From: Gambelia wislizenii
Taxonomy: Eukaryota > Chordata > Lepidosauria > Squamata > Crotaphytidae
Assembly: GCA_030847615.1 (NCBI GenBank)
Contig: JAUMIR010000003.1
Span: 280,854,265-280,918,264 of the forward strand
Length of the DNA stretch: 64,000 nucleotides
Direction of reading: 5' to 3'
Shown here: one piece after another, positions 1 through 10,035 of the stretch
Layout: each line of letters starts with the position of its first letter
Numbering within the stretch: the stretch's first letter is position 1
Notes under the pieces: model-generated
Seen by the model: the letters and a program-made list of their open reading frames with translations, nothing else
What the model was told of the DNA's origin: nothing
Databases searched by the model: none
Translations under genes and position numbers: made by a program

Positions 1-284
1 CACTCATGGTTATACAGTTCGTGTTTCACATACACGTGGGCTACACAACATTTTCCCATACAGATAAGAGTTTACTCCTCACACTTCCTTTCCCATGGCT
101 GTCTCTCAGACTTAATCTAGATATGTTAGCTAGCTATAAACGTAGCACTTTATACCATGCCAGTTCTTTACAGTATAAATTTCCAGTGGTTGCATGTCCC
201 ATCACTTTGACATTCTCATTGCATCCAGATGGACTTGGGACCCATGGTTTCTGGATCCCCCTCCCTTCCCCCCACCATTGCTGA
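1..284. other. Intronic sequence, no feature recognised
   Basis: Ordinary AT-moderate sequence with short unconvincing ORFs. It lies upstream of the first recognisable DIRS codons and may be HLCS intron or a decayed part of that element. Confidence 0.4.
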
Positions 285-1085
285 CCGTGGATTATTGACT
301 CAGCTGTTGGCGAATCAGCAAATACAGGGGTGCTACTGTGTTTTTCATAAGGATTTAGTCATTTTACGGTTGGATCCTTCTTTTATTCTGAAAGTGAATT
401 CAGTTTTCCATAGGGCTCAGGAGTTGGTCCTTCCTCCTTCTTGACCCAATCCTTCTGCTGATCAAGGAAGTAACTGGCATAAATTGGATGTGTGGAGAGC
501 ACTAAAATTTGTTTAGAATGGACTAGGGAGTTTCGCAAGTTAGATTCCTTATTTGTTTCTTTTGCAGCATCCTCAAAAGGGAAGAAAGTTTCTTCTTCTA
601 TCATTGCACGTTGGTTACGTCTCTGTATTGAACTGGCATATGTGCATAGCTCTTTACCAGTACCTAAGGGTATTCGGGCTCATTCTACTAGTAATGTAGC
701 AACTTCAAGTGCCTTGTACGTGATGGCATCCTTGGGAGAGATCTGTAAAGCAGCTAATTGGTCTTTTCCTTCATCGTTCATTAGACATTATCATATTGAT
801 AAGTTTGCATCTGCTGAGGCCGCCTTTGGGCACCAGGTTTTGCAGCAGGTAGTTCATTTGTTTGTTTAAGTTTTTTTCCCCCAACCCTAGAAGGGACCAC
901 TTGTGTAGGTCCCAACATCAAGGAGTTCCTCCCCATACTGCTGGAAAATGAAACATTGATACTCACCATGAAGGTTCCTTTTCAGCAGCTGTGGGGAGGG
1001 AATCCTTCCTGCCTATATTTTTGGGGTGATTTTGGTTTAGTGTTAGTTGCTGGAATTTGTTCATACATCTCTGGGAAGTTTGGAG
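285..1085 (+). mobile_element. DIRS-type retrotransposon, 3' remnant (copy 1)
   Basis: This is the 3' end of a DIRS-like tyrosine-recombinase retrotransposon. A decayed recombinase reading frame fills about 330-869. It is followed by a terminal segment (about 880-1060) with the imperfect complementary pair CTGCTGGAAAATG / CTTTTCAGCAG, the kind of self-complementarity found in the internal complementary region of DIRS elements. Gag and RT are absent, so the copy is truncated on its 5' side or ends at the window edge. The 3' side runs into an L2 tail. The family assignment rests on recombinase sequence and is strong; the exact ends are not fixed. Confidence 0.8.
330..869 (+). pseudogene. DIRS tyrosine recombinase, C-terminal remnant
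   Basis: Tyrosine recombinase (phage-integrase fold) that DIRS elements use instead of a DDE integrase to insert circular DNA. Two frames must be joined. The first (to about 444) reads RLDPSFILKVNSVFHRAQEL, a DIRS recombinase signature. The second (492-869) contains RWLRLCIELAY, then GIRAHSTSNVATSS, the CKAANW helix and FIRHYHIDKFASAEAAFG around the nucleophilic tyrosine. Family members usually have H-x-x-R in the AHSTR box; here the arginine codon reads AGT (Ser). With the frameshift near 450-490 this makes it a dead copy. It ends in TAA at 867-869 just before the terminal repeat segment. Confidence 0.85.
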
Positions 1086-1087
1086 TT

Positions 1088-1450
1088 GGCTCCGTCATAT
1101 TGCCACCTTAAATAGCTTTAAAAAAGCTCTTAAGATGGATCTCTTCCGGCAGGCCTTTCCTGAATAGATACCGGGCCATAAAAAAAATAAAACTAAAAGG
1201 AAATCTAGCTTGTCCCGATTTCACCATGTCCATTGTCCATTGCTCATTTTTATTCTTTATTTTTATTTTTATTTTTGTATTTTTTAACCATGTTTTAATT
1301 TCTAAATTATTTAATTGTATTTTAAGGGGGGTGGGATCGAGGGTTTGGATGTATATTTTAATTGTTGTAAGCTGCCCTGATTGTGTCTCATAGACGGGTG
1401 GGATATAAATAATTTTTTATTTTTATATTAGTATTAGTATTAGTATTAGT
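1088..1450 (+). mobile_element. L2 LINE 3' end
   Basis: Non-LTR retrotransposon tail in sense orientation. It has the same order of landmarks as the L2 tails at 12873-13207 (sense) and 49005-49345 (antisense): AGCTTTAAAAAAGC, the GGATCTCTTCCGGCAGGCC segment, a T-rich stretch, TGTAAGCTGCCCTGATTG and GGGTGGGATATAAATAA. It ends in a short tandem tail (ATTAGT units, about 1425-1450) instead of poly(A), typical of this family. It abuts the DIRS remnant and may have inserted into its end. Confidence 0.8.
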
Positions 1451-1655
1451 ATTATTTCCCTACAGTACAAGTGGGGATTACATGCAAGGTTGTCCATATT
1501 ACTAACTGTGCTATTGAAGATATGTAAACCAATTGGCTTTGACTTCCTGTGGCTGTTTAGGGAGGCCTGATTGATAGTTGGAAAACCTTGGCAGTAATAT
1601 GTTTCTTTAATTGAGAAAAATTATTTTGATTTGCGAATGCAAAATCATTGCATAA

Positions 1656-1966
1656 TACAGGTTGAATCTCCCTTATCCCTTTGGATTCCGAAATCCAAAA
1701 CATTCCAACATCAAAAATAGTCTACATGGATGGCTGAGGTAGTGACACCTTTGCTTTCTGATGGCTCATTAAAAATGTGTATAAAATTATCTTCAGGCTT
1801 TGCGTATAAGGTGTATATGAAATATAAATGAATTTCATGTTTAGACTTCAGTCCCATCTCCAAGTTATCTTACTATGTACATGCAAGTTTTCCAAAAGCC
1901 AAAATATTCAAAAAGCCAAAATACCTTTGGTCCCAAACATTTTGGATAAGGGAGAGTCAACCTGTA
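1656..1966 (-). mobile_element. MER2-like Tigger (pogo) MITE, copy 1
   Basis: A 307-bp non-autonomous DNA transposon (1658-1964) between TA dinucleotides at 1656-1657 and 1965-1966. The 21-bp terminal inverted repeats start CAGGTTGAATCTCCC and end GGGAGAGTCAACCTG, with one mismatch. The TA duplication points to the Tc1/mariner-pogo superfamily. The interior matches the element at 9712 in reverse orientation, and from memory it resembles mammalian MER2. It carries no coding capacity. Confidence 0.85.
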
Positions 1967-3121
1967 CTTGAAAATTATAAATTAAATGCGGTAATGGTGT
2001 CTCAATTTAATACCTTTATGCTGAAGTGGTATTACTTAATATTCCATCAATTTGAAGATGATAAAAACATGTATACATTTTAATAACATTTACAAAGTTT
2101 ACAGAGTACCAGTTTCCACATAATGAAGTAAATACAGAGGCTTGATATTATGACGTTTCAGATGTCTGTGTAAAAGAAAGTCCAAAACAAATACATCCAG
2201 CTATAACCAATTTACTGTGATTTAATTTTAACACAAATAGCTACTGATATATATCTTACTCATAATCTGATACTGGTTTTGGTAATCATTGCCAGGGATT
2301 TTAAAGTAGCACCAGCAATTCAGTTTCACAATTTTGTGCTTCATGGAGTATTTCTGTCAAGCTCTCAAGGGAGCATAAGGTCAGATATTTGAACGTTATT
2401 ACCAACACCTTTCATTTAAGTGGCCACTAGAGGTTGCCACAAAACAGTGCTCACATCTCAGTCTGTAGCTTGCAAATAGTGTTAAATTCTAAGCCCTTGA
2501 ATTGAAGCAGTTAAATGTAGGATTTACTTTAGATTATTGTGGTTACTGGCTCAAAAAAGTAGTTTACAGAGACACATGTATTATTTGTGTGGAATTTGAA
2601 TTTTTATTTGTATTCGTATGTGTGTCTTTATCAATATGCCTGATGAATTTAATGGGGAAAATGAACTATGGAAATGTGATAGTACATCTATGAGACCACA
2701 AACTACAGTATTCTTCTCCTTCATAAAGAAAATAAAGACTGATATTTGAAAAATTAAAATAGTTGAGAATAGTAGGCAAGTACTGGGGAACAAGGTGGTT
2801 TGTGCTGTATTGTGTTAGGTCCAATTTGGCATCTGAAAACTGCTGTTGTAATACTGTCACATTTTTAATGGGTATTATGAACTATTTTTAATGCTGTTAA
2901 TCTTTATTAATGTAATAACAGTACAGTATAAAAGTTTATAATACTAAGAACAATAATTGTTCTTACAATTTGTTCTTACAAATTCAAACAATTTGTAGGC
3001 TTTAGTCTTCTAATCATTATACTGTATAATGAGGAGATCTTCGTATGAGTCTTTAAGTTATTTGGAAAGCAGATCATTCCAGAATAGTAAACAAGATAAA
3101 GGGATTGTCTGCTTTATGAAC
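1967..3121. other. AT-rich intron, nothing recognised
   Basis: AT-rich single-copy-looking sequence. A small perfect palindrome (AGAACAAT-A-ATTGTTCT, about 2949-2965) is the only local structure. No splice-bounded conserved ORF was seen. Confidence 0.5.
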
Positions 3122-3445
3122 TACAGTCGGTCTTCAACTTACATGAGGCTTAGGGGTGCAGCAGCCCCATGAATATCAGCCCAATATTTTTTTTTTACCT
3201 GAGAGAACACTTCACTAGGCATTTGAAGTTCCTCCAGTGTGATTCTGTGGTCAACTTCTGGCAGAACTTGACCATAGATTTGCACTGGAGGACCTACAAA
3301 TGCCTAGAGAAGTATTCACTCTAAGCATTTTACTCTAAGCAATTCTATGGTCAATTTCTGGTGGAAGTTGACCATAGAATCACACTGGAGGAATAATAAT
3401 CAAATCTATGAATGCTTAACTCGCAAATATGGAGGGAATACTGTA
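3122..3445. mobile_element. TA-flanked Tigger-like MITE
   Basis: A 320-bp element (3124-3443) between TA dinucleotides, starting CAGTCGGTCTTCAACTT and ending GGAGGGAATACTG. Its interior carries inverted copies of a module (TCTATGGTCAA... and TTGACCATAGA, CACTGGAGGA) that recurs in the elements at 8850-9141 and 61011-61266, so these three form one family. Non-coding. Confidence 0.75.
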
Positions 3446-5115
3446 TTTTTTTAAAAAAAATTAATATATATATTTATTAACACAGATTACATTATTTTCA
3501 TAAGATTATAACAGAAAATTTTCTAGGCTGCAGAGCTGTTTGGGCTGGAAGTCAACCTGAAGAAAAGGAAGTTCTGTACTAGCCTGCACCACAGGACGAA
3601 CACCATTTATTCAGTCTTTGTCCTTCTGTTTTCAAATACTTAGAAGTTTAAAGATTACTTTGTAGTTTTCGTTTCTGATTCTCAGTACCACCTATAACAT
3701 GTTCTCTTTTTATTTTACTAACTTTCTGTTTCACTGCCCTTTTAATCTGCTGTCTATAAACTTATTTTTATGTTCCATCTTTTTCCTCAATATTGTCGAA
3801 TCAGAGCCCATTCCTTCTCCATTTTCGACATCTCATTCTTATTTATAATTTGCGTTACCCTATCATTTTCTAACATATCTTTAAGTTTAATCAACCAATT
3901 TTCTACGAAAGGGATTTCTTTTTTCTTCCTATTGGCTGCAATTGTCAGTCTCGCTGCTGTACTTAAATAAAGTAATATTCTCCAATAAAGTAATGTTCTC
4001 CAATTATATATCTTTTGCATGGTCTTGTGTACTTTGATCCAAAAATTTTGGATTATTGGACATCCCCACCACATATGGTACATAGTGCCAATATCTTTCC
4101 CACATCGCCAACATTTATTGCCCTTAGTTTTGTATATTTTACTGATTCTCAGTGGGGTTAGGTACCACCTATTCACCATCTTTAGCAGGTTTTCCTTCAA
4201 AGAGAAACACGCTGTGAATGTATTGGTCTCTTTCCATGTCTTCTCCCACTCGTCCATTCCTATCTGTTTCTACAAGATCTTGCGCCCACGTATTCATAGC
4301 TTCTGTTACCGTTTCACTTTCTAGGTCTCTCTCCAGTAGTAATTTATATATTTGTGATATTTTAAAAATCTTTTCCCCTATATTATCTTGTCCATTTCAT
4401 TTTCCTTCATCTCAAGATCATATTCTTTTTTATCTTCATGGAATTTGTTTTTAATTTTTAAATATTTAAACCAATTCATTGGCAATCTTGTCTTTTCTAA
4501 TTCTTCTCTCGAACACATATTTATGCCTTCTCCCTTTTCCCAGGCCTCTTAGTCTATCAAGTCTTTATACCTTAGACAATTGTTCTCATTCTCCCATCTT
4601 CCTAGTAGAGCTTCATGGGGAGATAGCCAGGTTGGCAGCTTTATATAGAATTGTCTTTTAACCTTCTGCCAAATTCTCATCAATGATCTCCTAATTATGT
4701 GATTATCAAAATCTTTGTTTATCTGTGATTTTCCATAACTATATATGCATGCCAACTGAATCGTAAGGCATATACTTCTATTGTCAGGATTCTATCATTA
4801 TTCAGCTTAATCCATTCCATCAACCAGTTCCACATGCAATGTAATATAACTTCAAATTAGGTAAAGAGGCTCCTCCAGAATTCTTATTAGCAGTTAAGGT
4901 TGACCACTTGATTCTGGCTTTCCTTCCTCCCCAAATGAATTTATTTAGTTCGAACGTCCACAATACTGTATTTCACATTCTGGTTTTAGTACACATTTTA
5001 TATCTTTTAAGCTTTTACCATCATAACAAAGAACAGAACTTTTTAATGTATTGATATCTAGTAATTGGAATAAATGATATATATTTGTCCATGTGTCTGA
5101 AATAACTAATTTGCT
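3446..5115 (-). mobile_element. L1 LINE, 5'-truncated 3' fragment
   Basis: Antisense L1 fragment holding the C-terminal part of ORF2 and a short 3' UTR. Reading the minus strand from about 5115, broken frames give L1 ORF2 segments such as ARIKWS and LKLYYIACG. A longer open stretch at 4257-3787 has the C-terminal zinc-knuckle pattern CWRCGKDIGTMYHMWWGC. The stop is at 3787 and the 3' UTR ends near the MITE border at 3445. Loss of EN and RT is ordinary 5' truncation. Confidence 0.85.
3787..4257 (-). pseudogene. L1 ORF2 C-terminal domain remnant
   Basis: About 156 codons of the cysteine-rich C-terminus of L1 ORF2p. The region contains W-Y-L-T-P, then C-W-R-C...H-M-W-W-G-C, the CCHC-like knuckle of L1 ORF2, and a lysine-rich tail. 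In active L1s this domain helps bind RNA during target-primed reverse transcription. The open reading frame here is only the distal end; upstream frames are broken and the catalytic domains are missing, so it cannot work on its own. Confidence 0.8.
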
Positions 5116-5513
5116 GCACAATTTTTGGCTGTTTGATTTTAAATCTAAGCATGGAATAGTTCTTTACAAGAGTTACACTCTTGCTGCATTTTTTTTTTTA
5201 AAAAGCCACCTGTTGTGACATGCAGTAGTAGTGAGGCACTAATACTGATGGATATGTAGAATCCTTGTATTTCCCCCCTTTTCTTTGATAGAAGAAATGG
5301 AATTTTGTATGTGTTGTGGCTTAATACCTGAATGGCTAGTGCATAAAACCATAGGACATATATGTCAAGTTGACTTTGAAACTGGATGAACTGATCTGTA
5401 GCCAGAGGCACTATTATTTTGAATAAGCCTCTTTTCAAAAATATGTTGTCTGAGCTGAAGAAGATCAGATTAGCAAATTCCATTGTCATTCAGTTTTGTT
5501 TTATATCCAACAG
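5116..5513 (+). other. HLCS: Intron end flanking the HLCS exon
   Basis: Non-repetitive sequence leading into the splice acceptor. The last bases, GTTTTGTTTTATATCCAACAG, form a pyrimidine-rich tract with a terminal CAG at 5511-5513. Confidence 0.7.
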
Positions 5514-5785
5514 GAAATCCATAGTTCTCTTCTGGAATGGCTTGGAAGAAATGTAAATGCAGCAGGAGTAATTATTTCCAGCAAAGTGTCTCTTAAGTTT
5601 GTATCATCTTGCAGCTTGGAGACAGAAATAACACCCTCATTTATGCCAGTCATCACTGAGATGAAAGCTTTCTCATCTGTAAATTTCAGCCTGGACAGAT
5701 ATAAGCAAAATCTACATACACAAAACCTTGGAAAAGTGGTTCTGTTTGCTGAGGTTACATCAACCACAATGGATCTTCTTGATGG
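5514..5785 (+). CDS. HLCS: HLCS internal exon (holocarboxylase synthetase)
   Basis: Holocarboxylase synthetase joins biotin through biotinyl-AMP to a lysine in the mitochondrial and cytosolic carboxylases, and to a lesser extent works in the nucleus. This 272-nt exon encodes 90 codons plus two bases without a stop, beginning EIHSSLLEWLGRN and ending GKVVLFAEVTSTTMDLLDG. That last stretch marks the start of the biotin-protein-ligase catalytic domain; the earlier part belongs to the vertebrate N-terminal extension. The acceptor is TATATCCAACAG before 5514 (phase 0). The donor GTAAGA starts at 5786 and splits the Gly codon after its second base. The ATP-binding GRGG loop lies in a following exon that is not in this window. 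I identify the gene from remembered HLCS sequence, not from a search. A retrocopy is ruled out by the intact splice sites. Confidence 0.9.
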
Positions 5786-6911
5786 GTAAGAGATCATGCT
5801 GATGATAATTTCACTTTATGTGCTATGGCTAAGAACCTGTTGGTGCACTATACTAAGGAACTATGCCATTATGCAGCTAAAACAGGAAGAGGTTATAGGT
5901 GCAGCATCTGTAAGAGAAGGCAAAGAAAGTCGTCATTGGGAAGGAAATCTGCTTCCTAAGAGCAGACTTTCTATAATGCCTAACTCTGGAGTGAGTCCTG
6001 AAAGCCAGGGTGTTTTTTGAAAGGGTGGGTTAGAAAATTGCCTATTCTTTGGCCAGATGTTACAGACACAGGCTGTTCAGAACTAAGTGTACTGTTGTCC
6101 TAGCATAGAGAATTCTAGGCTTTATTCAGCAAAAAGAAGTGAAAATTCATAGAATGTGTTGGGCTTCCACTTTTCCCATTTTACTGGAAATAGATTTAGC
6201 AGCAGGTAGTGAAAGATCTAAGCAATTGATCTGTAAGCCTGCTAAAAGAGGTTAGACAAATATTGAAAAGGTGGATCATCATATATAAAGCGATCTTTTT
6301 AAATTGCAGACTACAATAATTAAAATAATATGCATTGCTATAGTATAGTTTATATTTTGGCACATGACCTTGAGACTCACAGATGTCACAGTGCAAGCCT
6401 TAATTTGTGATGCAGCAGCTAAGAGGCAATCCATGCAAGAACACAGCTTTTCATATTTCAGGGTGGTGGTTATTCCTTCCCCGGAATACGAGGTAGTGGT
6501 AGAAATGATGACAGCAGCTTTTTTTTTTTTTTTTTTTAGCTGCTGTGATTTCCTCCTGTTCCTCAAAAAATTGCTAATGTTAGATTCACACTCTTACAAT
6601 GTTTAAGGGCTTTCCCCCAACTATGTTGGTAGTGGTTCTGGATGCAGAGACTCAATATTTCCTCTTAGTGTTTGGAGAAGGTACAGCTTGTAAGCACAAG
6701 AAGCCCAGTGCTCTCCTGTGCTCCCTTGCTGAGGCATACTTTTTTGTAAGAAGAATTGAATGAATTCCACGTTTGAACTGGAACAAATAGGACTAAATGC
6801 AATTGTTAGTCTTAGCTAGAATAGATTTGTTGAATCAGTGTGAATTTGGTAAGTATTTATGTAAGAGTTCATTGAGTCTGGTTTGACAGTTGGATTTAGG
6901 CCATAGAAAAG
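5786..6911 (+). other. HLCS: HLCS intron, start of the long downstream intron
   Basis: Begins with the GTAAGA donor. It contains a poly-T run at about 6520-6538 and no ORF with splice signals. No interspersed repeat was recognised. Confidence 0.55.
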
Positions 6912-6912
6912 T

Positions 6913-7036
6913 GCTGGGAATTATGTGGCCCTCCAGCTGTTGTTGGACTGCAACTCATATCAGCCCTAACCAACATAGCAAATGATGAAGGATGATAGGA
7001 GTTGCTGCTCAACATCTAGAATTCAGCACAATTCCC
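6913..7036. mobile_element. Foldback hAT-like MITE remnant
   Basis: About 124 bp of imperfect palindrome. The left arm has GGCCCTCCAGCTGTTGTTGG and the right arm GGAGTTGCTGCTCAACATC with a GGATGATAGGAGTT segment. This is the form of a common vertebrate hAT-type foldback MITE. The target duplication is eroded. Confidence 0.6.
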
Positions 7037-8849
7037 ATTTATGTCCTAAAGTTACAGGATTGTAACTACAAACATGTTGTACAGTTTCCAAGATCAGCTT
7101 TTTGGTGTTTCTTCAATGTAATTTTGTTCCCAAACTTGGGTTTATGAAACATCTTACACCTTTTTGGTGGCCAGGCTGATAACATGCTGGACTTTTCATG
7201 TGGCAGATATGTCTTCTAGGATTTCTCCATCTTGACACCTCTTCTTCGTTGCACAACAAAATAGTCTATCCCTTCCTGGATAGATCCTAAACCTTTGTCA
7301 CAGATGGGTGTGGGTCCTGTCTACAGGCCTCCTACCCAGGGAACTATGTAAGTGATGTGGTGTGTAGATTTCCCCCCTTCCCTTTATATGTTGCATTTCA
7401 GGATAGTGGTTGTGAGGCACATAGGGACATTTGAACCCTATAGCAGTGCCTAGGAATTAACAGTAGTGGGGTTAACATTGGTGGGCGTTAGGAAGTGTTA
7501 TCTTTGTGTGCGTGCTTTTGTGCACATGCACGTGCGCGCGCACATACACACACACTGCTTTCTTATCATTTTTGTGTTTTCCAGTTACATGTTTGTTCAA
7601 TCTGGGATTAAGCACACATTCAAATTGGTAGCTGTTCTCAAACATAGTAGTGGCATATCTCTCCCCATCTCAGTGTATAGAATAGCCTTTTAAAAGAGGT
7701 GCGTGCTTTCTGACATTATAAAATTAAAACCTGATGCTTAACCTGAATATTTATATTTTATTATTAGTCCATGAGGATAGTATAATAATTTCCAACAGTG
7801 CAGCATTGGCCATGTAAACTATGCATTTATTTTAAACATAGGGCCACTATTGCTTGACTTCTGTGATATATGAAGACAGTCATTTATAATGATTGAATGA
7901 TTCCCAGTGAGGGATTGTCCTTTTTAAAATATAAGGTTTGGGTAGAGATGTTATAAATGGCCTGGCATTACTTTAATATTGAGATGCAGTTGAAATATAT
8001 AGTGGGAAAGCTGGTTTTGCCATAGAAAAAAAGCATGGATACATGAAAACTTGCCTATGTGAAGTTTTGGGTGTTAATTTAGTTAAGAGATTTATTAGTG
8101 TGAATTGGGCTATTTATTGCAGCTTCCCTTGCTAAATGGTATGTTCTTTATGTGCATAAAGCTTTTCATTCTGCGGAGTGGTTCAAGTCTTATGAAATCT
8201 GGCAACTAAGTATTAATGTTGATCCAAGGTAACTACAGAATTCCTAAAGAACATTATAAAAATGTGTGCACATCTGCTGATTTATGACTTATTGAGATCT
8301 GTCTGTGAAAAATTAATATTCAGAGTTTTGTTTCTGTTTACTTAGTATACCTAAGAATATGTGTGGTAATTTTAACATCACAGTTCAATGCACCATAACC
8401 CAGACACTGGTCTACAATACAGAATGTTATGTTGTTACATTGGTAAAGATAAACAGGTATTGCAAGGCTACTGCTTAGCAAGGAAATTGTCCGGAAGCCC
8501 CAAGTATGCTATTCTTGGTTTCCCAAAGGAAGAAATATATATGCATAATAAATACACTTATGATCTATCCCCTTTTTGAGCACAAGCTAGGAACAAGCAG
8601 AACAAGTGTGAGCTATAGGAACTGGCCAGTCCTGCTGCATTCTTAGCTCCTACATGCCACTTTTCTTTCCCACTATTCAGCCACATATCTCACAGTTGCA
8701 TTCCTTCTAAGAACATGTAGAGATATGAAGATTCAGGAGATAATGTTGAAATGCAAGGGGAAAAAACCCAGTTCTTTCTTGAAAATTGAAAAAAAATGAA
8801 TTATGACATTTACATTTATGAAAAAAATATTTAAGGTAAAGTGTTCATA
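7037..8849. other. HLCS intron, no gene
   Basis: AT-rich intronic sequence. The only low-complexity feature is the GT/CA/CG tract listed separately. Short ORFs here (for example near 8388-8579) lack any family resemblance. Confidence 0.5.
7503..7556. repeat. Compound TG/CG/CA simple repeat
   Basis: Alternating purine-pyrimidine tract with TGTGTGCGTG, then GTGCGCGCGCACATACACACAC. Such tracts can form Z-DNA; here it is an intronic microsatellite. Confidence 0.8.
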
Positions 8850-9141
8850 TACAGTATGACCTGCATAATCAAAGGAGGATACATTCCTGGACTTACCATT
8901 GAAATGCAAAACCGTGAATAAGCATACCATAGAGTTGCACTGGAGGACCTAGAGATACCTAGAGAGAACATCTCTCTAGGAATATCTATGTCCTCAGCAT
9001 GACTCTATGGTCAACTTCCAGTGGAAACAAACTATAGAATCGTAGTGGAGGATCTAGAAAATGGCCAGACAGCATACTTTTTTGGATGTGGGTAAGTGAA
9101 ACTGCAGGTACCGGTACCGTCGATACAGGGGTTATACTGTA
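8850..9141. mobile_element. TA-flanked Tigger-like MITE
   Basis: A 288-bp element (8852-9139) with TA at both borders. It starts CAGTATGACCTGCATAATC and ends ACAGGGGTTATACTG. The interior has CCATAGAGTTGCACTGGAGG and its inverted partner GACTCTATGGTCAACTT, shared with 3122-3445 and 61011-61266. Confidence 0.8.
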
Positions 9142-9711
9142 TTTTCTCTCCTCATATTGTTTCTACAAACTATGTAGCTGATAGACATTTACGTAAGATT
9201 ATGTAACATCTCACAACATTGTAATTCCTGGTCTTGGTTTCCTTTTCTCAGTTCTTTTTATGGGAATGAGTGCATTTATATCTGCTTATTGCTAGGAAGA
9301 AGTAGAGGATACAAAATAATTTTCTTTGCTTTATTAATGTTGATTCTGTAAGTTATCCATGGTGTATTTTATGTTTCTAAAATATCAAAGTGATTTTAAA
9401 TGTGTAATGAGTGTTAATGTTGCAATTTACTGCACATGGAAATATTCCTGCCACTGGTACTGTTTCCTGGGAGCAATGGCTGAGCCGAGCTGACTGATCT
9501 TTGCCTCGTTTGGTTTACCGGCTTCCCATTTTCTATCCATGGAGACTCTGTACTTTGGCTTCTGTGCCCCAAAGGGATGCATTTAGCTTAAAATAGACAA
9601 GTATGTTCAGATGTTTTGTGTTTCTCTATGACTAGGCATAATTTTCTTTCCAAAGTAAAATAAGTGTAGGGGAAACAACATTTTTATTGTTTAAAATTCC
9701 ACTACTATAGT
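9142..9711. other. HLCS intron, nothing recognised
   Basis: No ORF, repeat family or splice-bounded segment was recognised in this AT-rich stretch. Confidence 0.5.
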
Positions 9712-10035
9712 TACAGATTGAGTATTCCTTATCCAAAATGCTTGCGTATTTTGGATTTTAAAAACTTTTAAAATACCTGCATATACATAACGAGATCTTG
9801 GAGATGAGACCGAAGTCTAAACACAAAATTCATTTATGTTTTATATACACCTTATGTACATAAGGTACAGCTGAAGATATAGCCTGAAGATAATTTTATA
9901 CACAATATTTTTAATAATTGTGTGCATGAAACAAAGTTTGTGTACATTAAACCATCAGAAAGCAAAAGGCATCACTGTTTCAGCCACCCATGTGGACAAT
10001 TTTAGATTTTGAAGTATTTCAGATTCATAATTCCA
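9712..10035 (+). mobile_element. MER2-like Tigger MITE, copy 2
   Basis: Starts TACAGATTGAGTATTCC and carries the interior GTCTAAACACAAAATTCATT, GTGCATGAAACAAAGTTTG and AGCCACCCATGTGGACAA segments. It is the same family as 1656-1966 but in the other orientation and with about 30 bp more interior. The right terminal repeat is eroded, so the end is approximate. Confidence 0.75.

Noticed and set aside
5501..5797. Minus-strand ORF of 98 codons over the HLCS exon
   Set aside because: It is the antisense shadow of the exon; the plus strand has the splice sites and HLCS sequence.
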